Origin: JANNSX01 sp031403155
GTDB lineage: Bacteria; Pseudomonadota; Alphaproteobacteria; Rhizobiales; Hyphomicrobiaceae
Assembly: GCA_031403155.1 (NCBI GenBank)
Contig: JANNSX010000092.1
Location: 1 to 64,000, forward strand
Direction: 5' to 3'
Length of the DNA stretch: 64,000 nt
Shown piece after piece: positions 34,922-42,626 of this stretch; position 1 is the stretch's first letter, and each line of letters begins with the position of its first letter. The notes below the pieces were generated by a model. The model worked only from the letters and a program-made list of their open reading frames with translations. It was not told the origin of the DNA and did no database searches. The position numbers and the translations under genes were made by a program.

Positions 34922-35407
34922 TCAACAGCGCCTGAGGCCAGCATCGATCCGAGTGATGATCGTTCCATCGAGTGTCACAGCGATCGACTGGCGGCAGCGC
35001 TGGACCTCGATTGAGACGTTCCCGGAAAAGGTCGGTCCATCGAGCTTGAAGGTCATCCGGCCACCCTCGGCTCGCCCCGCCAGGCCGCCGCCAACCGAAT
35101 AGGAGCGCTCGCTCCAAGTGCCCGACAGGCGTGTGCCCTCGAAGATCAGATCCGCGCTGCCCTCGATGCGGTAGCTCGCGCCGACGCAGGTGAGCCGCTG
35201 CGCCACATGGCCGTCAGCTTCGTTCTGGTAGACGGCCTGGCATTTCAGGCGCTCGGTCCCGCCGCCATCCAACGCTATCGTACCAACGCCGCTCCAGCGG
35301 CCTTCGAGCATCGCCCAGGTTTCATCGGCCGGAGCCGGAACGACAAGAGCCGAAACAACGCTTCCAGAGAAGAGTTTCGTCGCCAGCGCTCGCGTGACAC
35401 GTTTCAT
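34922..35407 (-). CDS. Small secreted protein of unknown function
   Basis: The 161-aa protein has a signal peptide (MKRVTRALATKLFSGSVVSALVVPAPA) and a beta-rich mature domain: WAMLEGRWSGVGTIALDGG, then a paired-strand region with four cysteines (KCQAV, TCVGA, QRCRQS, LRRC). The pattern of strands and two likely disulfides suggests a periplasmic lipocalin-like barrel, but I do not recognise the family. The ATG is at 35407. It lies alone in its orientation, with ccdA upstream. Confidence 0.72.
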   Translation of the reverse strand: MKRVTRALATKLFSGSVVSALVVPAPADETWAMLEGRWSGVGTIALDGGGTERLKCQAVYQNEADGHVAQRLTCVGASYRIEGSADLIFEGTRLSGTWSERSYSVGGGLAGRAEGGRMTFKLDGPTFSGNVSIEVQRCRQSIAVTLDGTIITRIDAGLRRC

Positions 35408-35483
35408 GAGAGTCCCCCCGGCAATCCGCCCTGCCGAAGTCTAGCAGAATAGGAACTCATTCCGAGTGCGGAAAATCCCGGAT

Positions 35484-36278
35484 TCACCCACCGCCCGGGT
35501 TGACGATGTCTTGCGGCAATTGCTCTGGCGCGAACCAGGCCTCGATCTCGCCCAGCATCGGGAACGTCTCGAGCATCCAGTATCCGAACGCGTTGAGCGA
35601 GCCGGTCATGAAAAGAATACCCGTGATGACGAGCGCCACGCCCATCACCTTCTCGACCTTGCCCAGATGCCGCTTGAACATCCCGAACAGGCCGAGAAAG
35701 GGCTTGATGGCGACGGCCGCCAGCATGAAGGGAATACCCAGGCCGAGCGAATAGACGAGCAGCAGCGCAACACCCCGGCTGAGGCTCGCCTCGCTCGCCG
35801 CCGCTGCCAGCACGGCCGATAGGATCGGTCCGATACACGGCGTCCAGCCGAAGGCGAAGGCGAGGCCAATGAGGTAGGCACCGGCAATGCCGGCAGGCTT
35901 CCCCGCACCACGGAAGCGCATCTCGCGATAGAGAAATCCGATCGGCAACAGCCCGAGAAAATGCAAGCCGAAGAGAACGAGCACGCCTCCGGCCACCAAG
36001 GCCATCTCGGCTTTGTAGGCGAGGAGCCATTGACCAATGACGGAGGCACCCGCCCCCAGCGCGACGAAGACGGTCGTGAAGCCGAGCACGAAGAAGAAGG
36101 CCGAGATCAGCACGCGCCGGTAGACCGCCTTCGCCTCCTCGCCCTCCTCCGACAGCATATCGAGCGTCGTGCCGCCGAGGAAACCGATATAGGCCGGCAC
36201 CAGCGGCAACACGCAAGGCGAGAGGAAGCTCAGCAACCCCGCCATCGCGACGCCGAAATAGACGTGAAGCTCGCTCAT
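35484..36278 (-). CDS. ccdA: Cytochrome c biogenesis protein CcdA (thiol-disulfide transporter)
   Basis: The 264-aa membrane protein has six helices and two membrane cysteines in SFLSPCVLPLVPAY (near residue 25) and GWTPCIGPIL, the DsbD/CcdA hallmark. It moves reducing equivalents from the cytoplasm to the periplasm for haem attachment or disulfide reduction. The start is ATG 36278 (MSELHVYFG), and the longer frame adds an unlikely 22 residues. No cytochrome c maturation genes are adjacent. Confidence 0.92.
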   Translation of the reverse strand: MSELHVYFGVAMAGLLSFLSPCVLPLVPAYIGFLGGTTLDMLSEEGEEAKAVYRRVLISAFFFVLGFTTVFVALGAGASVIGQWLLAYKAEMALVAGGVLVLFGLHFLGLLPIGFLYREMRFRGAGKPAGIAGAYLIGLAFAFGWTPCIGPILSAVLAAAASEASLSRGVALLLVYSLGLGIPFMLAAVAIKPFLGLFGMFKRHLGKVEKVMGVALVITGILFMTGSLNAFGYWMLETFPMLGEIEAWFAPEQLPQDIVNPGGG

Positions 36279-36383
36279 CTCGGTCTGGTCCGGCCCCGGC
36301 GCTGCAGTACATGTCACAGATAGCGGTTCCCTCGGCCATCGCAAAGCCGCACCCGCTCGCGCCCGGTCACATCGCCGCGAGCA

Positions 36384-37778
36384 TCAGGTGAGGACGAGCA
36401 CCGCCAGTCCCAGAAAGGCGAAAAACCCGACCACATCCGTCACCATCGTGACAAACACGCTCGAGGAGACGGCCGGATCGAGACCGAGCCGGTCGAGGAA
36501 GAGCGGTACGAGGATACCACCGAGTGCCGCCGCCGTCAGATTGATGATCATGGCCGCGCCGATGACGAGACCGAGCTGTCCCGGCCCAAACCACAACAAG
36601 GCCGCGCTACCAACCAGGAGCGCAAAGATCAGCCCATTGAAAAGCCCGACCGACGCTTCGCGCAAAACGACTCGGAAAACGTTGAGGGGCGTCAGCTCGC
36701 GGGTCGCGAGGGCACGGACCGTGACCGTCATCGTCTGGGTACCGGCATTGCCACCCATCGAAGCGACGATCGGCATCAGCACCGCGAGCGCCACCATCTC
36801 CGCGATCTTGGCCGAAAAGAGCGAGATCACCGAGGAGGCCAGCAGCGCCGTGCCTAGATTGATGAAGAGCCAGGGAAAGCGGCTGCGGAGCGTGCTCCAG
36901 ACGGTGTCCGACATGCTCTCGTCGCCGACGCCGGCGAGGCGGTAGATGTCTTCCTCCGCCTCGTCCTGCACGACCTCCATGATGTCGTCGGCCGTGACGA
37001 CGCCAACGAGCCGGCCATCCGTGTCGATGACCGGCGCCGCCATCAGATTATGCCGCTCGAAGGCCCGCGCCACATTCTCCTGATCCTCGGTGACGAGAAC
37101 GGCCTGCGGATCCTCGTCCATGATGTCGCGAACCAGCACCGGCCGCTTCGTGCGCAAGAGACGGTCGAGCTGGATAATGCCCAGGAGGTGGTGAGCCGGA
37201 TCGACGACGTAAATTTCGGCGAAATCGTCCGGCAGATCCTCCGTCTCGCGCATGTGATCGATCACCTGCCCGACCGTCCAGAAGGGCGGCACGGCAATGA
37301 CATCGGCCTGCATGAGCCGGCCGGCCGACTCCTCCGGATAGTCGAGACTGCGCTCGATGGTGGCGCGCTCGTTGGCTGGGAGTTGAGCGAGGATCTCGTC
37401 CTGGTCGGCCTGCTCCAGATCCTCGATCAGGTAGACGGCATCGTCGGTATCGAGCTGCTGGACGGCTTCCGCGATGGTTGCGTTCGGCAGATCCTCGATC
37501 ATCTGCTCCTTGACGCCCCACTCGAGCTCGGAGAGCACCTCGGGCCGGAAATCGCGACCGAGCAGCTCGACGAAGGCCACGCGGCTCTCGGCCGGTAGCA
37601 CGCCGATCAGATCGGCCATGCCAGGATCGTCGAGCGGGGCGACCAGCGCCTTCAGCCGCTCGGCATCGCGCCCGGCGATGGCCTGCTCGATCGCGGCGAC
37701 CTCGACAGCACTGATGGCTTCGTCCCCACCACTCGGCGGAACCTCGGCAAGCTCGCGTGGTTGCGTCGTCTCTGACAT
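36384..37778 (-). CDS. mgtE: Magnesium transporter MgtE
   Basis: The 464-aa protein has the MgtE order: N-terminal helical domain (LEQADQDEILAQLP), two CBS domains (about residues 145-265, with LMQADVIAVPPFWTV and DIMDEDPQAVLVTED), a connecting helix and a five-helix pore domain with LMPIVASMGGNAGTQTMTV, the conserved pore motif. It imports Mg2+ and is gated by intracellular Mg2+. The start is ATG 37778 (MSETTQPRE). I saw no Mg2+ riboswitch-like leader in the short upstream region. Confidence 0.93.
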   Translation of the reverse strand: MSETTQPRELAEVPPSGGDEAISAVEVAAIEQAIAGRDAERLKALVAPLDDPGMADLIGVLPAESRVAFVELLGRDFRPEVLSELEWGVKEQMIEDLPNATIAEAVQQLDTDDAVYLIEDLEQADQDEILAQLPANERATIERSLDYPEESAGRLMQADVIAVPPFWTVGQVIDHMRETEDLPDDFAEIYVVDPAHHLLGIIQLDRLLRTKRPVLVRDIMDEDPQAVLVTEDQENVARAFERHNLMAAPVIDTDGRLVGVVTADDIMEVVQDEAEEDIYRLAGVGDESMSDTVWSTLRSRFPWLFINLGTALLASSVISLFSAKIAEMVALAVLMPIVASMGGNAGTQTMTVTVRALATRELTPLNVFRVVLREASVGLFNGLIFALLVGSAALLWFGPGQLGLVIGAAMIINLTAAALGGILVPLFLDRLGLDPAVSSSVFVTMVTDVVGFFAFLGLAVLVLT

Positions 37779-37959
37779 GACCAAACCATCTCCGGCCGCT
37801 GCCAGGCCTTTGGCAACGCCAGAAGTTATGAACACCCTGACGCCCGCCCTGCGGCACAAGCGTCACAGACCGTCGAATGGATAAACGCTTGTGCACTTAA
37901 CGCTTGTCTGCCGCAAGCCGTTCGGCCACGGTTCCCAGGCTTTTCGTGGAGTGGGGGTA

Positions 37960-39003
37960 ATGTTCCGGTTTTTCAGTCTCTTGGTCGCTGGCTTGGCAGT
38001 GCTTGCGGCAGGTGCGGCGCAGGCCCGCCCCTTCGATGGCAACTGCGCCTCTGGACAGGGGCTCGGTGTCTCGCGGATCGAGACCATCGATACGACCGGT
38101 GGTCCGCGCTTTGGCCTCCAGTTCCAAGACGAGGGGACGAGCTTCCTCGCCCCTGGCGAGGTTGTGCTCACCTTCGACGACGGACCTTTCGCCCCCTCCA
38201 CCAAACCCATCCTCGACACGCTCGACCGGTTCTGCGTCAAGGCGACCTTCTTCGCCGTTGGCCGCATGGCGATCGTTCAGCCGGAAACCCTGAAACTGAT
38301 CGCACTTAAGGGCCACACCATCGCCGGCCATACTTGGGCCCACGCAAATGTGGCACGGCTCGGCGAGACCAAAGGGATCGCCGAGGTCGAGAAAGGCTTC
38401 AGCGCGCTGACCGAAGTGCTGGGCGGCCCCGTTGCGCCGTTCTTCCGCTTCCCCTATCTCAATGCGCCGGAGAGCGAACTCGAGAGATTGTCCGCGCGCA
38501 ACGTCGCCGTGTTCGGGATCGATGTCGACTCGACCGATTCACATGGCCAGAACGTGCCGGCGAGGCGCATCGTCGAGCGGACGCTCGCAGCCCTCGAGAA
38601 GACGGGCAAGGGCATCATCCTCCTGCACGATCTCAAGGGTGCGACGGCAGCAGCGCTGCCTGATCTTCTCGCGGCGCTGAAGGAGAAGAAGTACCGGCTC
38701 GTGCATATCGTGCCGAAGAAGAATTTCGAGCCGAACGCCGCCTTCACGGCGGACGTTGCCGAGGTCATCGTGAAGCGGCAGCAGAAGCTCGATGGCAAAG
38801 CGGGCAAGCAGCTCGCCACAGCCAGGGCCGACGATACGACCGGCAGCATCATCCGCCCGCCGCGGCACGTGAAGAAGGCCAAGGCCGGCTATCAGCGCGC
38901 CACCACCAAGGCCAAGCCAAAAGGCCGCAAGGGCAAAGGCAAGCGGGGGACCGCCGAGCAAGTCGCTCCCGTCCCAAAGAACGGACCGTTCCGGCGGACG
39001 TAG
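37960..39003 (+). CDS. Polysaccharide deacetylase (NodB domain), secreted
   Basis: The 347-aa protein has a signal peptide (MFRFFSLLVAGLAVLAAGAAQA), then a carbohydrate esterase 4 domain: LTFDDGPFAP (catalytic Asp and metal Asp), GHTIAGHTWAHANV (two metal histidines) and FFRFPYL. The C-terminus of about 70 residues is lysine-rich and disordered (KAKAGYQRATTKAKPKGRKG), perhaps binding an anionic envelope polymer. The start is ATG 37960, with GTGGAGTGGGGG upstream. It probably deacetylates a cell-wall or exopolysaccharide N-acetyl sugar. Confidence 0.88.
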   Translation: MFRFFSLLVAGLAVLAAGAAQARPFDGNCASGQGLGVSRIETIDTTGGPRFGLQFQDEGTSFLAPGEVVLTFDDGPFAPSTKPILDTLDRFCVKATFFAVGRMAIVQPETLKLIALKGHTIAGHTWAHANVARLGETKGIAEVEKGFSALTEVLGGPVAPFFRFPYLNAPESELERLSARNVAVFGIDVDSTDSHGQNVPARRIVERTLAALEKTGKGIILLHDLKGATAAALPDLLAALKEKKYRLVHIVPKKNFEPNAAFTADVAEVIVKRQQKLDGKAGKQLATARADDTTGSIIRPPRHVKKAKAGYQRATTKAKPKGRKGKGKRGTAEQVAPVPKNGPFRRT

Positions 39004-39470
39004 AGTTCTTTGGGTTGTCGTGCTGGGTCCGCGCGGCCCATCACCCTCATATCCAGGACAATCGTATAGGACACGATCGGTAGAGCGCACTTCGATCTGA
39101 TGGAATCAGATCGGCGCTCCAGGTTGTTGGCTTTGAGCACTTGTCTTCGACCAACCGGTTTCCACTTGGAAGGACATGTGCTCTAGCATGACCGTCCGCT
39201 GTGTGGTCGAGCCGTGCTGCCGGGATCGGAGTGAGGCCAGACAGCACCGGACGGTTCGCCTTGGGTTTGGCAAGGGATAGCTGTCAATTCAGTCAGCACT
39301 GTAACTCGCTAGAGTGCTTCCGGAAAAGTGCGAAGCGGTTTTCCGAAAAGAAGCACGACAAACCAAGGACCTAAGTGCTTCCGGAAAAGTGCGAAGCGGT
39401 TTTCCGAAAAGAAGCACGACAAACCAAGGAATTAGGGTGTTGAAGTGATAAAACGAAAAACGGAAACACC
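39004..39470. other. Intergenic region with two CTAG-type repeats
   Basis: No gene is visible. It contains family-2 copy C (39082-39186) and a two-unit family-1 array (39309-39475). Between them, 39187-39308 has no recognisable structure. Confidence 0.7.
39082..39186 (-). repeat. Family-2 CTAG-type repeat, copy C
   Basis: On the minus strand, from CTAGAGCACATGTCC through CCAAGTGGAAACCGGTTGGT, GAAGACAAGTGCTCAAAGCC and AACA to a perfect hairpin GATCTGATTCCATCAGATC and AGTGCGCTCT. It is an intergenic copy, showing the element in a non-coding setting. Its right third differs from copies A and B. Confidence 0.8.
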
Positions 39471-39475
39471 CTAAG
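39309..39475. repeat. Family-1 CTAG repeat, two tandem units plus TTAGGG hairpin
   Basis: CTAGAGTGCTTCCGGAAAAG..GAAGCACGACAAACCAAGG occurs twice, followed by TTAGGGTGTTGAAGTG..GAAACACCCTAA. The terminal CTA on the + strand is the TAG stop (39471-39473) of the DUF1330 gene. Confidence 0.92.
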
Positions 39476-39767
39476 CCGGCCCCTCGACAATACGGATGTC
39501 CCGCTCGACGGCGTTGTCGCCCAGCACCTTTTTCGCCGCCTGATAGGCCGGGCTGTCGTAGGCGGCTTTGGCGGCCGCGACGCTGTCGAATTCGATCAAC
39601 ACGGTACGCTGTTCGAGACCCGCTTCGTAGGTTTTGGCCGGCATGCCGCGCGCCAGGATGCGCCCGCCGGCGGCCAGGATCGCGGGGCCGGCGAGCTTGG
39701 CGTAGTCGGCAAGCGCCTCTGGGTTCTTCACCGACCGGTAGGTTGCGACCCAATACGCTTTCGCCAT
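39471..39767 (-). CDS. DUF1330 family protein
   Basis: The 98-aa ferredoxin-like dimeric alpha/beta-barrel (DUF1330) has AYWVATYRSVKNPEALADYA and RTVLIEFDSVAAAKAAYDSPAYQAA. It is widespread and of unknown function. The ATG is at 39767, and the TAG stop is provided by a family-1 repeat. It is divergent from hypB by 107 bp. Confidence 0.88.
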   Translation of the reverse strand: MAKAYWVATYRSVKNPEALADYAKLAGPAILAAGGRILARGMPAKTYEAGLEQRTVLIEFDSVAAAKAAYDSPAYQAAKKVLGDNAVERDIRIVEGPA

Positions 39768-39874
39768 GTGCCTGTGCCTCGCTGTTAACGGCTGAGTGGG
39801 GAGGGGCGAGGGGTGACGCTCGCACCGCTTCCTGCCAGTATGGCGTACGAAACGTCAATTGGGAATGCGAGACA

Positions 39875-40792
39875 ATGTGCAAGGTCTGCGGCTGCGGCGA
39901 CGGTAATGTGAGGGTCGAGGGGGCCGGGCAGAACGGCCGCGATCATGGCCATCATCACGACCACGCGCATGATCATGATCACCATCACCACACCCACGAC
40001 CACACACATGGCCACGATCACGCGCACGACCATCACCACGGCGGCGGTCACATCCATTTCGGCCAAGGGGCCGCGGGCGTGCATGTTCCCGGTATGAGCC
40101 AGGAGCGGCTCGTACAAATCGAGGAGGACATCCTCGCGCGCAACAATGGGTATGCCGAAGAGAACCGCCGCCGGCTCGCGGCTTCCGGCATCCTGGCTGT
40201 GAACCTCGTCTCGAGCCCGGGCTCGGGCAAGACGACCTTGCTGGTGCAAACCATCGAGGCGCTGAAGGGCCGCGTGCCCGTCGCCGTTATCGAGGGCGAT
40301 CAGGAAACCTCCAACGACGCCGAGCGCATCCGCGCGACCGGCGCACCCGCGATCCAGGTCAATACGGGGCGCGGCTGCCACCTCGACGCGCATATGGTGG
40401 GCCACGCCATGGATGGCCTGCCGCTGGCGCGCGGCTCCATCCTCTTCATCGAGAATGTCGGCAATCTCGTCTGTCCGTCGGGCTTCGATCTGGGCGAGGC
40501 CGCCAAGATCGTCATTCTCTCGGTGACCGAAGGCGACGACAAGCCGCTTAAGTATCCGGATGCCTTCGCGGCGGCCTCCCTCATGATTTTGTCGAAGACC
40601 GATCTCCTGCCGCATGTCGATTTCGACATCGATCGCTGCATCGGCCATGCCCGCGCGATCAATCCGGCAATCGAGGTGGTGCAGGTCTCGGCCCGCTCGG
40701 GCGAAGGCATGCAGGCCTGGATCGATTGGCTGCTCCACGCCCGCGAGCACGCGAGGCATCCGCATCTGACGGGCCATCACGTCCATGCATGA
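39875..40792 (+). CDS. hypB: Hydrogenase/urease nickel-insertion GTPase HypB
   Basis: The 305-aa G3E-family GTPase delivers nickel to hydrogenase. It starts at ATG 39875 with the high-affinity metal motif MCKVCGCGDG, followed by a long histidine-rich nickel-storage region (about residues 23-60). The GTPase has P-loop VSSPGSGKTTLL, the metal/dimer motif GRGCHLDAHM, FIENVGNLVCPSGFDLGE and base-recognition SKTDLL. The last codons overlap a former hypA start (ATGCATGA at 40785-40792). No structural hydrogenase gene is in the window. Confidence 0.93.
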   Translation: MCKVCGCGDGNVRVEGAGQNGRDHGHHHDHAHDHDHHHHTHDHTHGHDHAHDHHHGGGHIHFGQGAAGVHVPGMSQERLVQIEEDILARNNGYAEENRRRLAASGILAVNLVSSPGSGKTTLLVQTIEALKGRVPVAVIEGDQETSNDAERIRATGAPAIQVNTGRGCHLDAHMVGHAMDGLPLARGSILFIENVGNLVCPSGFDLGEAAKIVILSVTEGDDKPLKYPDAFAAASLMILSKTDLLPHVDFDIDRCIGHARAINPAIEVVQVSARSGEGMQAWIDWLLHAREHARHPHLTGHHVHA

Positions 40793-41250
40793 GATGACGG
40801 TTGTGTGTGATGATTTGAGTTCGTCAATTCCCCGCATCTACATCGTTGCCACGTTCGCGTACGACGAGAGTTTCTTGAAACGCTCAACCCCTCTCCCGGA
40901 TTTGTTGGCTTGCGCGCCTCCGGCACGACCCGCCACCCTCTCCCCAAGGGAGAGGGCTGATAGGGGCGCGATACCTTCGATGTGGCGCGATCTGTTTGCG
41001 GCACCGGCAGCACTCTCTGTCGTCCGCCTACTCTCTCGGAAAGAACAACGGCAACAACTGTCGGCTTGTGTGAGACAAGGCCTCTATGCGGCATTGCAGA
41101 ACCCTCGCTTCAATCGGCCCTCTCCCTTGGGGAGAGGGTGGCGACAGCCGGGAGAGGGGTTGAGCGAGCACGAGGTGTTTCCACGGCTCCTTTGCAACCA
41201 TCATAGAGCCGTTCCGACGGTGCGGCGGAGATCTGCGGCATCGGTGCCCT
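40793..41250. other. Intervening block between hypB and hypA
   Basis: There is no gene here. The first bases (40785-40803, ATGCATGAGATGACGGTTG) are identical to the start of hypA (41251-41269), so the block is bounded by a 19-bp direct repeat with a 466-bp period. It holds family-3 palindromes at 40884-40960 and 41117-41164. It looks like an insertion or duplication that pushed hypA away from hypB. Confidence 0.7.
40884..41165. repeat. Family-3 palindromic repeats
   Basis: CAACCCCTCTCCCGGATTTG..CACCCTCTCCCCAAGGGAGA (40884-40960) closely matches 7819-7880. CCCTCTCCCTTGGGGAGAGG plus GAGAGGGGTTGAGCG (41117-41167) is the reverse arrangement. Together they make a pair of inverted copies within the hypB-hypA gap. 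Confidence 0.7.
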
Positions 41251-41652
41251 ATGCATGAGATGACGGTTGCCTGCGAGCTGATCGACCGCATCTCGGAACA
41301 CGCCGAGAAAGCCGGCGCGGCGCGGGTTTCCGTGATCAATCTCAGAATGGGCATGCTCGCCGGTATCGAGAGCGCGCTGCGTTTCTGTTTCCCTTCAGCC
41401 GCGAAGGGCACGCTTTGCGAGGGCGCCCTGCTCAACATCGAGGTCGTGCCGCTCGCCGTGCATTGCCCGGCGTGTGATGCCACCAAGACCCCGGAGGCGC
41501 TCTACACCTTCCGCTGTCCCGATTGCGGCGGCGCGACGCCCGAGGTGCTGACCGGCCGCGAGCTGAAACTCGTGTCCCTGGGCTTCGTGCCGCCGGATGC
41601 CGAGACGGCACGGTTGCGTCCGGGGCCGTTGCCGACAAGGGAGGTGGGGTAG
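41251..41652 (+). CDS. hypA: Nickel metallochaperone HypA
   Basis: The 133-aa protein has the nickel-binding N-terminus MHEMTVACELIDRI (His2) and a zinc domain with two CxxC motifs (HCPACDATKTPEALYTF, then RCPDCGG). It works with HypB in nickel delivery to hydrogenase and, in some bacteria, urease. The ATG is at 41251. The C-terminal tail of about 20 residues (PPDAETARLRPGPLPTREVG) is longer than usual. Confidence 0.9.
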   Translation: MHEMTVACELIDRISEHAEKAGAARVSVINLRMGMLAGIESALRFCFPSAAKGTLCEGALLNIEVVPLAVHCPACDATKTPEALYTFRCPDCGGATPEVLTGRELKLVSLGFVPPDAETARLRPGPLPTREVG

Positions 41653-42016
41653 GAAAAACTGTTCGGCAGTGCTCAGCTCGCATGGAGAACAGTCACGTTA
41701 GCCAGCTCTCACGCCTCCATCGCCCTCTCCCATCGTGCCGAAGGCGCGCCTCCGGCACGATGGGAGAGGGTGGCGACAGCCGGGAGAGGGGGTAAGGGCT
41801 AACGAAAGGAACAAGGCCTGCCCGCTGGGTCGCGAGGTCGGACCTTTGTCCAACAGAGAGATCATACCCCCTCTTCCGGCGCTGACATGGCGAAGCCATG
41901 CTCCGCATGGATCGCGCCACCTTCTCCCCGTGGGAGAAGGCGGAGTCAACTTGCATATCGTCGGGACAAGTCTCAAGGCGACGCGGCTGGACCTGACATC
42001 CATTTTTTAGGCCTGC
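41653..42016. repeat. Intergenic family-3 palindromes
   Basis: No gene is visible. CGCCCTCTCCCATCGTGCCG..CGGCACGATGGGAGAGGG (41722-41771) is a long near-perfect palindrome. CCCCTCTTCCGG..CCATGCTCCGCATGG..CCTTCTCCCCGTGGGAGAAGG (41868-41943) makes another composite structure. Confidence 0.7.
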
Positions 42017-42433
42017 TCAAAACGGGAGCACCATGCCGTTGAGAACCGACTCGGGTGCGTCCTCGCTCTTGAGTTCGAGACTTTCGTACCAATAGTGCCG
42101 AATGATTTTTACATCGGGGTCGATGACAACGTGAAAGCACCGACCGCAACCTTCGCCGCAGATACGCGGAATTGCAATATCACACCGCATGACACCCCCG
42201 GCATAAGCTATGAAAACATGATACTGATCGTCTATGTTGAGTATACGCAGTTCGAAATTTTGATGCGCCATATGCGGTATGTGCCGCACAAATTCTTCCT
42301 TGGCGGCGTTGGCAACGGAAAGGCTGCGGCTTGACAACGACAATGGCACCTCCTCGCCGGCAACCGACACCACCGGTAGAGCAGCCGTCATCGCAGCGGC
42401 GCACAGAAGCATTTTGTAGCTCGTTCTCAGCAT
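42017..42433 (-). CDS. Small secreted protein of unknown function
   Basis: The 138-aa protein has a signal peptide (MLRTSYKMLLCAAAMTAALPVVSVAG). The mature part has RHIPHMAHQNFELRILNIDD, three cysteines in ICGEGCGRCFHV plus CDIAIP, and ends VLNGMVLPF. The three-cysteine cluster may bind a metal or form disulfides. I do not recognise the family. The start is ATG 42433, with GAGGGGAG upstream, and the longer frame is rejected. Base composition is less GC-rich than the surroundings. It is divergent from the EipA-like gene. Confidence 0.68.
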   Translation of the reverse strand: MLRTSYKMLLCAAAMTAALPVVSVAGEEVPLSLSSRSLSVANAAKEEFVRHIPHMAHQNFELRILNIDDQYHVFIAYAGGVMRCDIAIPRICGEGCGRCFHVVIDPDVKIIRHYWYESLELKSEDAPESVLNGMVLPF

Positions 42434-42626
42434 TGCGCTCCCCTCAAGTCGTTGCGAGGTGCAGCTCACAAAACGGAACTCCGCTCGACGGCGCATCGTG
42501 GCATGGCCGTCGGGCGCTGCGACTCCCACCCGAAACTCTAGCAGGCCCCTCGCCACAATCCCGCCTTTCTCCCGCCACCCTCTCGCGGGACGCGGGAGCT
42601 GACACGGGACAGCGGAAAGCATTGAA

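Noticed and set aside
37779..37959. Mg2+ riboswitch upstream of mgtE
   Set aside because: The region is short, shared with a divergent gene, and shows no M-box or ykkC-like pattern that I can recognise.
40785..41258. A + frame starting MHEMTVVCDD between hypB and hypA
   Set aside because: It starts with the duplicated hypA N-terminus, then diverges into repeat sequence. It is a remnant, not a second hypA.
42017..42622. Longer version of the small secreted protein (201 aa)
   Set aside because: The signal peptide and ribosome binding site place the start at 42433. The upstream part lacks protein-like character.
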